Below, in pieces: positions 1 to 6,346 of a stretch of DNA of 6,703 nucleotides (positions are counted from its first letter, which is position 1; each line of letters opens with the position of its first letter). This stretch comes from an uncultured Polyangiaceae bacterium (GTDB lineage Bacteria; Myxococcota_A; Polyangia; Polyangiales; Houyiibacteriaceae), in NCBI GenBank assembly GCA_947258625.1, contig CAMYJN010000131.1, forward strand, positions 1 to 6,703. Reading direction: 5' to 3'. The notes under the pieces are model-generated. The model was not told where the DNA came from. It worked only from the letters and a program-made list of their open reading frames with translations, and did not search any database. The translations under genes and the position numbers were made by a program.

Positions 1-147
1 GTTTTGATACACTTCGCCGAGCGTGGATTGGCGCGGGGCCAAAGTCGCAATTCTCAATTGATGCGTTGCCTCCGCACGCGCTTCGGCGGTGAAAGAATCG
101 CCACTGATCAGGAGGCCTAAGACCAAGAGGAGAAAGATGCTGCGCAT
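1..147 (-). CDS. Exported protein, N-terminal part only; possible TRAP-type solute-binding protein (DctP-like)
   Basis: Reading from the ATG at 147 down to base 1 gives 49 codons without a stop, so the gene is cut by the window edge. The first residues form a textbook signal peptide: a short start (MRS), a hydrophobic run at about residues 4-15 (IFLLLVLGLLIS), then an alanine-rich stretch (AEARAEA, residues 21-27) with several possible AxA cleavage points. Just after it comes LRIATLAPRQSTLGEVYQ, which resembles the start of the mature domain in DctP-type solute-binding proteins of TRAP transporters (typically KIATLAP plus a small polar stretch). That assignment rests on about 18 residues and is tentative; the export signal is much firmer. 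No good Shine-Dalgarno sequence precedes the ATG; an in-frame GTG at 162 would add five residues (VVRCP) and is an alternative start. It lies 68 bases downstream of the glycosyltransferase on the same strand and may be a separate transcription unit. Confidence 0.6.
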   Translation of the reverse strand, partial: MRSIFLLLVLGLLISGDSFTAEARAEATHQLRIATLAPRQSTLGEVYQN

Positions 148-215
148 CGGGCATCTAACCACGAATGAGTAATGGACTACAAGATGGGAATCGCGAGCCC
201 CCACCGTCGCCGCGT
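148..215 (-). other. Intergenic gap, no clear signal
   Basis: These 68 bases separate the stop of the glycosyltransferase gene from the start of the exported-protein gene. I looked for a stem-loop followed by a T-run on the minus strand and for a spaced -35/-10 pair. Neither is convincing: there is a G-rich stretch (GGTGGGGGC) without a matching stem, and only weak promoter-like hexamers close to the start codon. It may still hold the boundary between two transcription units, because it is longer than most gaps inside the operon. Confidence 0.3.
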
Positions 216-944
216 TCAAGGGCCTAGTGGCAAATCCGTGACGCTCAGCGACTCACAGAGGGGCAGCCGCTTGTCGTGTAGCACGAACGCATCGCTCCAG
301 TCGGTCGACCGATCGAGCAGCGGCTGGTTGCCCATCCTCATGACTTCCGTCCCCAGAACGGCGATTCGATCGCGTTGCTCTCGAAAGAGCGAGAGCCACA
401 AGACCCACTGCTCGCGCGGAAAAACATCGGCAATGTGCTTGTATTTGCCACGACCGTTCTCGAGCCATTCGTCGAGGAAACGTATCCCAAATTCGGAAGC
501 ACGAATCATCATGAAGCCGCAATTGGGCGGGCGCAGCGTGCGGGCAGAGACGACGCCTCGCAGGCTGAGCGGCATCGGGACACCAAACCGTCGCGAGCAA
601 TCCTCGGAGATCAAAAAATCTTTCCCTGGATGCGCGAGCACGAGGTCGGCGAGCTCCTGCTCCGACTTGTTGACGACGGTGTCGGCATCGACGACGACGA
701 GCCAGTCGGCGGTCATCTGACGCATGTGTCGCCGCATCCACTCGATCTTCGACCAGATCAAATGCATGTCGTCAAGCACGGTTTCTCGCCAGCAGACGAA
801 TTGATAGCCGTGGCGATCGCAGTAGGCCTGCCAGTTGGCTTGCGTTGCCTTGGCGTAGTAGTCGATATGAGGTGTCGCCAGCATGGCGACGTCGAATGAT
901 AGACTAGGCACCGGCACCTCGGTGCGTGAACCCGACTTTGCCAT
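216..944 (-). CDS. Putative GT34-like glycosyltransferase, soluble
   Basis: This is a protein of 242 residues without a signal peptide or membrane segment. It resembles the galactosyl/xylosyl transferase fold of family GT34 (GT-A fold). Visible landmarks in order are: an N-terminal strand (about 17-24) followed by NWQAYCDRHGYQF (38-50), the usual 'Y-c-x-x-H-G-Y' region; IWSKIEWMRRHM (63-74), matching the conserved W-S-K-I segment; WLVVVDADTVV (81-91) containing the DxD-type metal/nucleotide-sugar motif D86-A-D88; PNCGFMMIRASEFGIRFLDEW (140-160), matching the family's N-x-G-x-F-x-I-R block; PREQWVLW (177-184), where family members carry a D/E-Q pair; and a late H223-D-K. Sugar donor and acceptor cannot be read from the sequence. 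It begins 10 bases after the dapD stop, with GGAGG (949-953) four bases before its ATG, so it is probably co-transcribed with dapD. A role in envelope or surface glycan synthesis is inference only. Confidence 0.75.
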   Translation of the reverse strand: MAKSGSRTEVPVPSLSFDVAMLATPHIDYYAKATQANWQAYCDRHGYQFVCWRETVLDDMHLIWSKIEWMRRHMRQMTADWLVVVDADTVVNKSEQELADLVLAHPGKDFLISEDCSRRFGVPMPLSLRGVVSARTLRPPNCGFMMIRASEFGIRFLDEWLENGRGKYKHIADVFPREQWVLWLSLFREQRDRIAVLGTEVMRMGNQPLLDRSTDWSDAFVLHDKRLPLCESLSVTDLPLGP

Positions 945-954
945 TTAGCCTCCG

Positions 955-1788
955 CTAAACCGAAACTCCAAAGTCCCGGAGCGCCTCGTTCAGCGTCACC
1001 TTCTTGTCGGTGCTCGCTTTGCGTTGCCCGATGATGAGTGCGACGGGGACCTGGTACTCGCCGGCAGGGAATCTCTTGCTTTGCGTGCCGGGGATGACGA
1101 CGGAGCGCGGCGGAACGTAGCCGCGCATTTCGACCGGATCGGGGCCCGTGACGTCGATGATCTTCGTGCTCGAGGTGATGACGACGTTGGCCCCGAGAAC
1201 CGCTTCTTCGCCGATCCGTGAGCCCTCGACCACGATGGCGCGGGAGCCGACAAACGCGCCGTCTTCGATGATCACAGGCTTCGCACCGGGCGGCTCGAGA
1301 ACCCCTCCGAGGCCGACGCCGCCTGAAAGGTGAACGCCCTTCCCCACCTGCGCACAAGACCCGACCGTAGCCCAGGTGTCGACCATCGACCCCGCACCGA
1401 CATAGGCGCCGATGTTCACGTAGCCGGGCATCAAAATCGAGCCGGCTTCCATGTGCGCACCGTAGCGAATCGTCCCGGGCGGCACGACACGCACGCCCTG
1501 CTGGTCGAGGTTCTTCTTGAGCGGGATCTTGTCGTGATACTCGTAGGCGCCGACTTCGACGCGCTCCATCCCGCGAATGCCGAAGTAGAGAAGGATCGCC
1601 TGCTTGGTCCAGGCGTGGACCGTCCACTCACCGTCGGCGCCGCGGGTGGCAACCCGGATCTTGCCCTTGTCGAGCAGCTCGATGGTCTCTTCGACGGCAG
1701 CACGGTACTCGGGCGCTTTGAGCTTCGAACGATCTTCAAACGCCTGCTCGACCAGCGGTCGCAGCTGGTTTTCGATGGAGTCGCTCAT
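955..1788 (-). CDS. dapD: 2,3,4,5-tetrahydropyridine-2,6-dicarboxylate N-succinyltransferase
   Basis: DapD transfers the succinyl group of succinyl-CoA to tetrahydrodipicolinate, giving N-succinyl-2-amino-6-ketopimelate in the succinylase branch of diaminopimelate/lysine synthesis, in the cytoplasm. The 277 residues match the usual length (about 274 in E. coli). An N-terminal helical domain (1-100) includes WTVHAWTKQAILLYF (55-69). A left-handed beta-helix of imperfect hexapeptide repeats follows (about 103-235), with the family hallmark blocks RYGAHM (108-113), MVDTWATVGSCAQVG (135-149) and GVLEPPGAKPVIIED (162-176). D137 and E188 sit where the family has its catalytic Asp/Glu pair. The C-terminal cap carries the characteristic G-x-Y-x-V-P-V-A and a late N-E-A-L-R segment (267-271). 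Its ATG follows the ndk stop after three bases (TAGTCGATG) and has no clear Shine-Dalgarno sequence of its own, which points to translational coupling with ndk. The gene is complete and nothing in it looks broken. Confidence 0.97.
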   Translation of the reverse strand: MSDSIENQLRPLVEQAFEDRSKLKAPEYRAAVEETIELLDKGKIRVATRGADGEWTVHAWTKQAILLYFGIRGMERVEVGAYEYHDKIPLKKNLDQQGVRVVPPGTIRYGAHMEAGSILMPGYVNIGAYVGAGSMVDTWATVGSCAQVGKGVHLSGGVGLGGVLEPPGAKPVIIEDGAFVGSRAIVVEGSRIGEEAVLGANVVITSSTKIIDVTGPDPVEMRGYVPPRSVVIPGTQSKRFPAGEYQVPVALIIGQRKASTDKKVTLNEALRDFGVSV

Positions 1789-1791
1789 CGA

Positions 1792-2211
1792 CTACTTCAG
1801 CACGTACTCGGGGAAGAAGTACGCGACTTCGATTCGGCCATTCTCGACGCTGTCCGAGCCGTGACAGGCATTCTCGCCGATGTCAGTGCCGTACGCCTTT
1901 CGGATTGTGCCGTCCGAGGCCTCGGCGGGATTCGTCGAGCCCATCAGTGTTCTGTACCGCGCGACAGCGTCGTCGGCTTGAAGCGCACTTACGACGACGG
2001 GGCCGCGCGTCATGAACTCGACGAGCTCGCCGAAGAACGGACGGTCCTTGTGAACCGCGTAGAAACCTTCGGCCTGCGCTCGGCTCAGATGCAGCATTCG
2101 CATCCCGAGAATTTCGAGCCCTGCGCCTTGAATCATGGCGAGAACGTTACCGATGTTGTTCTGCTCGACGGCGTCGGGTTTGATGATGCTAAGGGTCCGT
2201 TCGACAGCCAT
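1792..2211 (-). CDS. ndk: Nucleoside diphosphate kinase
   Basis: Ndk moves the gamma-phosphate between nucleoside tri- and diphosphates through a phosphohistidine intermediate. The 139-residue length is standard for the family. The N-terminus [12 protein letters not shown] (4-15) holds the conserved K11. [21 protein letters not shown] (54-74) and the R-x-L-M-G-S-T-N-P block (87-95) are intact. [10 protein letters not shown] (112-121) contains the active-site H117 in the N-x-x-H-G-S-D-S signature. The residue just before the catalytic His is Cys (C116), where V or I is more usual; the enzyme should still be active. The start is fixed by the Shine-Dalgarno sequence AGAGGAG (2216-2222), four bases before the ATG. 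It sits 59 bases after the hydrolase and three bases before dapD. Beside succinyl-CoA synthetase genes it fits a role in spreading the NTP made by that enzyme; a physical association of Ndk with succinyl-CoA synthetase has been reported in Pseudomonas aeruginosa. Confidence 0.97.
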   Translation of the reverse strand: MAVERTLSIIKPDAVEQNNIGNVLAMIQGAGLEILGMRMLHLSRAQAEGFYAVHKDRPFFGELVEFMTRGPVVVSALQADDAVARYRTLMGSTNPAEASDGTIRKAYGTDIGENACHGSDSVENGRIEVAYFFPEYVLK

Positions 2212-2240
2212 GTGGCTCCTCTTCTCGTGCTGTTTGTGGT

Positions 2241-2253
2241 GGGGCGAAGCCCC
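2241..2253 (-). promoter_or_regulatory. Small GC hairpin in the ndk 5' leader
   Basis: On the minus strand GGGGC-TTC-GCCCC can form a 5-bp stem with a three-base loop between the hydrolase stop and the ndk Shine-Dalgarno sequence. No T-run follows, so it is not a convincing intrinsic terminator. It may act as an RNA-stabilising or attenuating structure within the operon, or be chance in GC-rich DNA. Confidence 0.3.
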
Positions 2254-2270
2254 GTGGCGACGAAACCGCT

Positions 2271-3161
2271 TTACGGGGTAGCGCGTTTTGATTGCTGGGC
2301 AATGTCCGCAGCGAAAGCCGCGATATGAGCGGAGATGACCGCAGGTTGCTCTTCCTGCAAGAAGTGTCGCGCGTCGACTCGGTGATCGGCCCGCAGGGGA
2401 AACACCTGCTTGATGTAATGGAGCTGAGCCTTCGGAATTGCGATCTCTTGCTCTCCCCAGATGAGCTGCATCGGCTTATCGATCGCGAGCAGGCCGTCGC
2501 GCAGCCAGTCCCGATGCTTCTCGCTGAGGTCGAAGCCGTCCATGATTTCGAGGAAACTGTGATGCCCGCCGTTGTTCTTGAGCAAGTAGATGTAACTCGC
2601 GATCACGTCTTCATCGACGGCGTCCGGATTCTTCACTCCGCTGTGCCGGAATAGGGGCAACAGGGCTTTGGTGCTCAATGCGGAGAACACCAGATGCCGC
2701 ATCACGGGGACTCGGAAGGCCCGCATGGGGAACGGGGGGGTGTAGTGCGCGACATCGAGCAGGGTGTTGGTAACCGTGATCGAGCGCACCTTGACCGGAT
2801 TCTTGATCGCCCATTCGGCGCCAATTGGCCCGGCGACGTCGTGAAGGACGAGATGGACAGGCGGCAGGGCCAGCGCGTCGACGACGTGGCCGACCCAGTT
2901 CGCGAGCGAGTGCCAGTCGTAGTCGATGTCCGTGGGTTTGTCGCTCAGGCCGACGCCAGGGAAATCGAAGCTGATCGCCCGAAGCCCATGACCGGCGAGC
3001 TCGGGAAGCATCTTCCGAAAGAGGAAGGAGCTCGACGGCACGCCGTGAAGGAGCAGAACCGGTTCACCCTCTCCGTCTTCGCGGACGAAGATATGATGTT
3101 CGTCGATGACGATGCGTTTGCCCGCCGCTTCGTGCTCTTCGACCAGCCTCGGCTTTCGCAT
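2271..3161 (-). CDS. Alpha/beta-hydrolase, haloalkane dehalogenase/epoxide hydrolase-like
   Basis: A cytoplasmic alpha/beta-hydrolase of 296 residues, about the length of haloalkane dehalogenases, with no signal peptide. The oxyanion-hole region is [15 protein letters not shown] (36-50), followed by [12 protein letters not shown] (65-76). The nucleophile elbow HDVAGPIG (107-114) places an Asp, D108, as nucleophile, as in dehalogenases and epoxide hydrolases rather than Ser esterases. The cap spans about 135-215. WGEQEIAIP (235-243) gives E239 at the position of the acid in DhlA-type enzymes, where Asp is usual. H266 in [10 protein letters not shown] (264-273) is the catalytic base in the typical H-F-L-Q-E context. 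The halide-binding residues of true dehalogenases are absent: Asn after HG is V41, and Trp after the nucleophile is V109. Dehalogenation is therefore doubtful and the substrate is unknown. The start is supported by GGGGAGG (3172-3178), ten bases upstream. It lies 36 bases after mdh and is probably in the same operon. Confidence 0.9.
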   Translation of the reverse strand: MRKPRLVEEHEAAGKRIVIDEHHIFVREDGEGEPVLLLHGVPSSSFLFRKMLPELAGHGLRAISFDFPGVGLSDKPTDIDYDWHSLANWVGHVVDALALPPVHLVLHDVAGPIGAEWAIKNPVKVRSITVTNTLLDVAHYTPPFPMRAFRVPVMRHLVFSALSTKALLPLFRHSGVKNPDAVDEDVIASYIYLLKNNGGHHSFLEIMDGFDLSEKHRDWLRDGLLAIDKPMQLIWGEQEIAIPKAQLHYIKQVFPLRADHRVDARHFLQEEQPAVISAHIAAFAADIAQQSKRATP

Positions 3162-3197
3162 CGCGGCACCGCCTCCCCGCCTGGAATGGGCCGAAGC

Positions 3198-4181
3198 CTA
3201 GACCAGATGTGCGACCGCAGCAGCCTCTTCTTGAAGCTCCGCAGCCGTGGCGTCCATCTTGGCCCGGCTGAACTCGTTGATCTCCAGCCCCTGGACGATC
3301 GACCAGCTCCCACCGCGGCAGATACACGGGAAGCCATAGATAATCTCTTCCGGGATGCCGTAGCTACCATCCGATGGAACCGCCATCGAGGCCCAGTCGC
3401 CGTCCTCGGTTCCCAGATGCCACTCGCGGATGTGGTCGATCGCAGCATTGGCCGCCGAGGCTGCGCTCGACAGGCCGCGTGCGTCGATGATCGCTTTGCC
3501 GCGCTGCTGGACGGTCGGGATGAAGTCGTTCTCGATCCAGGCCTGATCGTTGACCAGCGACGCGACGCTCTTGCCGTCGATCTCGGCGTTGAAGAGGTCC
3601 GGGTATTGAGTTGCCGAATGGTTGCCCCAGATGGTCACCTTTTTGATGTCGGTCACCGGGCGCCCGGTCTTGGAAGCCACCTGCGAGATCGCCCGGTTCT
3701 GGTCGAGACGGACCATGGCGCTGAAGCACGAGGAATCGAGATCCGGCGCGTTATTCATGGCGATGTAGCTGTTGGTGTTGGCCGGGTTTCCCACGACGAG
3801 CACCTTGACGTCGCGGCTCGCGACATCGCTCAGCGCCTTGCCCTGCCCGGTGAAAATCGCGCCATTGGCCTCGAGCAAATCCTTCCGAAGCATGCCCTTC
3901 CCGCGTGGCCGTGCGCCCACGAGCAGTGCAACGTCACTGTCTTTGAAGCCAACGCTGGGGTTGTCGCTGGCCTCCATGCCCGCGAGCAGCGGAAAAGCGC
4001 AGTCCTCGAGCTCCATCATCACGCCGCTCACGGCCTTCATGGCCGGCGGAATGTCGACGAGCTGCAAGATGACCGGCTGGTCGGCGCCAAGCATCTCACC
4101 GGCCGCAATTCGGAAGAGAAGGCTATAGCCAATCTGGCCTGCAGCGCCTGTGACCGCGACACGCATCGGTTTCTTCGACAT
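3198..4181 (-). CDS. mdh: Malate dehydrogenase (NAD-dependent, cytosolic/type 2-like)
   Basis: Mdh interconverts malate and oxaloacetate with NAD(H) in the TCA cycle. At 327 residues it belongs to the longer group related to cytosolic MDH rather than the roughly 312-residue LDH-like or E. coli-like forms. A Rossmann start [15 protein letters not shown] (8-22) is followed by D43 in LQLVDIPP (39-46), the acid expected to hold the adenosine ribose and favour NAD over NADP. The mobile active-site loop [16 protein letters not shown] (89-104) supplies the substrate arginines R93 and R99. GNPANTN (131-137) is the conserved nicotinamide/substrate loop. RLDQNRA (158-164) with D160 and R163, and [11 protein letters not shown] (185-195) with H188, give the Asp-His catalytic pair. 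The Shine-Dalgarno sequence GGAGGGAG (4188-4195) lies six bases before the ATG. It is 26 bases downstream of sucD, so three consecutive genes encode two neighbouring TCA-cycle enzymes. Confidence 0.97.
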   Translation of the reverse strand: MSKKPMRVAVTGAAGQIGYSLLFRIAAGEMLGADQPVILQLVDIPPAMKAVSGVMMELEDCAFPLLAGMEASDNPSVGFKDSDVALLVGARPRGKGMLRKDLLEANGAIFTGQGKALSDVASRDVKVLVVGNPANTNSYIAMNNAPDLDSSCFSAMVRLDQNRAISQVASKTGRPVTDIKKVTIWGNHSATQYPDLFNAEIDGKSVASLVNDQAWIENDFIPTVQQRGKAIIDARGLSSAASAANAAIDHIREWHLGTEDGDWASMAVPSDGSYGIPEEIIYGFPCICRGGSWSIVQGLEINEFSRAKMDATAAELQEEAAAVAHLV

Positions 4182-4207
4182 TGTTTTCTCCCTCCAAATA
4201 CTGATTG

Positions 4208-5077
4208 CTAGAGAAGACTCTGCAGTGTGGTGCCCATGTCGGATGGCGTCGGGGCAACCTTCACCCCGGCGTCCTCGAGGGCCTCAATTTTAGCATCCGC
4301 GGTGCCCTTGCCTCCGCTGATGATGGCGCCCGCGTGACCCATCCGCTTGCCTGGCGGGGCGGTGCGCCCAGCGATGAAACCGGCGACGGGCTTTTTGAAC
4401 TGTTCTTTGATCCAGGCCGCGGCCTGCTCCTCGGCATTTCCGCCAATTTCGCCAATGAGAATCACTCCGTCGGTATTGGGGTCGTCGTTGAATAGCTTCA
4501 AGACGTCGATGAAATCGGTCCCGTTGATCGGGTCGCCCCCGATGCCGACCGCCGTGCTCTGACCGATGCCGAGCGCTGTGAGCTGGCCGACCGCTTCGTA
4601 GGTCAGGGTGCCGCTCTTCGAGACGACGCCGACCCGCCCTGCCTTGTGAACATGGCCCGGCATGATGCCGATTTTGCACTGATCGGGGGTGATGACGCCC
4701 GGGCAGTTCGGCCCGATGAGACGAGTCTTATTCTGCGAATCTAGAACGCGTCGAACTTTGATCATGTCCATGACCGGGATGCCCTCGGTGATGCAGACGA
4801 CCAGTGGAACCTCGGCGTCGACCGCCTCCAGAATGGCATCGGCGGCGAAAGGCGGTGGCACGAAGATGCAGGAGGCGTTGGCCCCGGTCTGCTTCACCAC
4901 GTCACGCATGGTGTCGTAGATCGGCACGTCCATCAGCGATTGACCGCCCTTTCCCGGCGTACACCCGGCGACGACCTTCGTGCCATAGGCGAGCATTTGT
5001 TCGGTGTGGAACTGCCCAACGCTGCCCGTCATGCCTTGAACGACGAGCCTGGTATTTTTGTCTACGAGAATCGACAT
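4208..5077 (-). CDS. sucD: Succinyl-CoA synthetase, alpha subunit (ADP/GDP-forming)
   Basis: The alpha subunit binds CoA and carries the phosphohistidine of succinyl-CoA synthetase, which converts succinyl-CoA, phosphate and NDP to succinate, CoA and NTP. The length of 289 residues is standard. The N-terminal CoA-binding Rossmann domain has [18 protein letters not shown] (12-29) and [10 protein letters not shown] (37-46). [10 protein letters not shown] (73-82) and ITEGIPVMD (96-104) follow, then IGPNCPGVI (121-129) and [11 protein letters not shown] (151-161). The ligase domain holds IGEIGG (208-213) and [18 protein letters not shown] (243-260), in which H248 is the phosphorylated histidine. 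Its ATG lies only five bases after the sucC stop. A modest Shine-Dalgarno sequence, AAGGGA (5086-5091), lies inside the end of sucC, so translation of the two subunits is likely coupled and stoichiometric. Confidence 0.98.
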   Translation of the reverse strand: MSILVDKNTRLVVQGMTGSVGQFHTEQMLAYGTKVVAGCTPGKGGQSLMDVPIYDTMRDVVKQTGANASCIFVPPPFAADAILEAVDAEVPLVVCITEGIPVMDMIKVRRVLDSQNKTRLIGPNCPGVITPDQCKIGIMPGHVHKAGRVGVVSKSGTLTYEAVGQLTALGIGQSTAVGIGGDPINGTDFIDVLKLFNDDPNTDGVILIGEIGGNAEEQAAAWIKEQFKKPVAGFIAGRTAPPGKRMGHAGAIISGGKGTADAKIEALEDAGVKVAPTPSDMGTTLQSLL

Positions 5078-5082
5078 CGCGC

Positions 5083-6261
5083 TTATCCCTTGGCCAATTC
5101 GACGATCTTCTTGGCGCCCTCGGCCATCGTGGCCGCCGACGTGATGGCCAGCTCCGAGCCGTCGAGGATCTTTCGGCCCTCTTCGACCTTGGTGCCCTCG
5201 AGCCGCACGACGAGCGGGACCGTCAAGCCGAGCTCCTTTGTGGCGGCGACCACGCCATTGGCGATGGTGTCGCAGCGCATGATGCCGCCGAAGATGTTGA
5301 CGAAGATTCCCTGGACGGCATCGGACTCGAGGATGATCCGGAAGGCCTGGGTGACCGCCTCTTGGCTCGCACCGCCGCCGACGTCGAGAAAGTTGGCCGG
5401 CTCGCCGCCGTAGTACTTGATGGTGTCCATCGTGCTCATGGCCAGGCCGGCGCCGTTGACGAGGCAGCCGATGTTGCCGTCGAGCTGGATGAACGAGAGG
5501 CCCGCTTCCTTGGCCTCGGTTTCGGTCGGCGCCTCCTCGGACAGGTCTCGCACCGAATCCCAGAACGCTTTGTGGCGGAACTCCGCATTCGAATCGAAGT
5601 TCACCTTTGCGTCGAGCGCGATGACCTGCTCGTCCTCTGTGAGGATGAGCGGGTTGATTTCGGCAATGGAGCAGTCTTCCTTCTCGAAAAGCTTGGCAAG
5701 CCCTCCGAGCAGCTTGCTGAAGTTCTTTTGCTCCTGCTTGGAGAGCCCAAGCCCGAACGCGAGCTGCCGAACCTGGTAGCCTTGGAGCCCGACGGCAGGG
5801 TCGATCGAAATGGTGTGAATCTTCTCGGGAGTGCTCGCGGCCACCTCTTCGATGTCCATGCCGCCTTCGGTCGAGGCCATGATGGCGATTCGACGGCTCT
5901 CTCGATCGACGACGAGCGCCAGATAGAGCTCGCTCTTGATCGCGAGCCCTTGCTCGACGAGGAGGCGCTGCACCACCTTACCTTCCGGACCGGTCTGGTG
6001 CGTGATCAGCGTCTTGCCGAAAATCTCGTTTGCAGCGGCCGTCGCGGCGTCCACCCCTCTGACCACCTTCACGCCGCCGGCCTTGCCTCGGCCACCGGCG
6101 TGAATCTGCGCCTTGACGACGACAACCTCGTTGCCCGTTTCATCGATGAGCTTTTTAGCCGCCGCCGTGGCTTCTGCGGGCGACATACATGCGATGCCCT
6201 GCGGCACGGGAATCCCGTATTTCCGATAGAGTTCTTTCGCTTGATACTCGTGAATGTTCAC
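5083..6261 (-). CDS. sucC: Succinyl-CoA synthetase, beta subunit
   Basis: The beta subunit binds the nucleotide and completes the active site of succinyl-CoA synthetase with SucD. The 392 residues match the family (388 in E. coli). The N-terminus [20 protein letters not shown] (1-20) is diagnostic. An ATP-grasp domain follows with [16 protein letters not shown] (50-65), [11 protein letters not shown] (131-141) and EINPL (201-205); N203 and D217 lie where the family binds metal. The C-terminal ligase domain has [15 protein letters not shown] (261-275), FLDVGGGAS (291-299) and [10 protein letters not shown] (322-331). Pro at position 20 matches the ATP-type E. coli enzyme rather than the Gln recalled for GTP-specific mammalian subunits, a weak hint to nucleotide preference. 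The start codon is GTG, not ATG; it is fixed by the family-typical N-terminus and a strong Shine-Dalgarno sequence (6270-6276). It is the first gene of the presumed operon, 85 bases after the upstream gene. Confidence 0.98.
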   Translation of the reverse strand: MNIHEYQAKELYRKYGIPVPQGIACMSPAEATAAAKKLIDETGNEVVVVKAQIHAGGRGKAGGVKVVRGVDAATAAANEIFGKTLITHQTGPEGKVVQRLLVEQGLAIKSELYLALVVDRESRRIAIMASTEGGMDIEEVAASTPEKIHTISIDPAVGLQGYQVRQLAFGLGLSKQEQKNFSKLLGGLAKLFEKEDCSIAEINPLILTEDEQVIALDAKVNFDSNAEFRHKAFWDSVRDLSEEAPTETEAKEAGLSFIQLDGNIGCLVNGAGLAMSTMDTIKYYGGEPANFLDVGGGASQEAVTQAFRIILESDAVQGIFVNIFGGIMRCDTIANGVVAATKELGLTVPLVVRLEGTKVEEGRKILDGSELAITSAATMAEGAKKIVELAKG

Positions 6262-6346
6262 GGTGCTTGCCTCCTCAAGGTCGCCTTCATTGCGTGCAGA
6301 GCGGCAGGGCTATAGCACGACTCTACCGAGGCGCCCGAATCCCGAT
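6262..6346 (-). promoter_or_regulatory. Candidate promoter/leader region of the sucC operon
   Basis: This 85-base gap is the longest inside the window and precedes the first operon gene. On the minus strand it contains GTGCTATAGCCC (about 6307-6318), where TATAGC could serve as a -10-like element within the palindrome GCTATAGC (6309-6316). No good -35 partner at the usual spacing is visible. A 12-base palindrome, GAATC-cc-GATTC on the plus strand (6337-6348), overlaps the stop of the upstream gene and could be an operator or chance. No T-tailed hairpin is present to terminate the upstream gene, so read-through from it is possible. Confidence 0.3.
6270..6276 (-). promoter_or_regulatory. Strong ribosome binding site fixing the GTG start of sucC
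   Basis: GAGGAGG on the minus strand lies eight bases before the GTG at 6261. The near-perfect match and spacing decide the start in the absence of an ATG in the right frame nearby. Confidence 0.8.

Noticed and set aside
758..1627. A 289-codon minus-strand frame overlapping dapD and the glycosyltransferase start
   Set aside because: Its product is dominated by Arg and low-complexity segments, it overlaps intact dapD in another phase, and it does not continue any broken gene.
2241..2253. Intrinsic terminator between the hydrolase gene and ndk
   Set aside because: The GGGGC/GCCCC stem is only 5 bp and has no following T-run, so it is listed only as a small hairpin.
1330..2328. A 332-codon open frame on the plus strand, opposite dapD and ndk
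   Set aside because: It covers two intact conserved genes on the other strand and has no family resemblance.
2694..4211. A 505-codon open frame on the plus strand, opposite the hydrolase and mdh
   Set aside because: It is antisense to genes with clear family motifs, its translation is rich in R, D, H and V with no recognisable domain, and such long shadow frames are expected in GC-rich coding DNA.
4804..6315. A 503-codon open frame on the plus strand, opposite sucC and part of sucD
   Set aside because: The opposite strand encodes unmistakable SucC and SucD; the frame shows no domain and biased composition typical of an antisense shadow.
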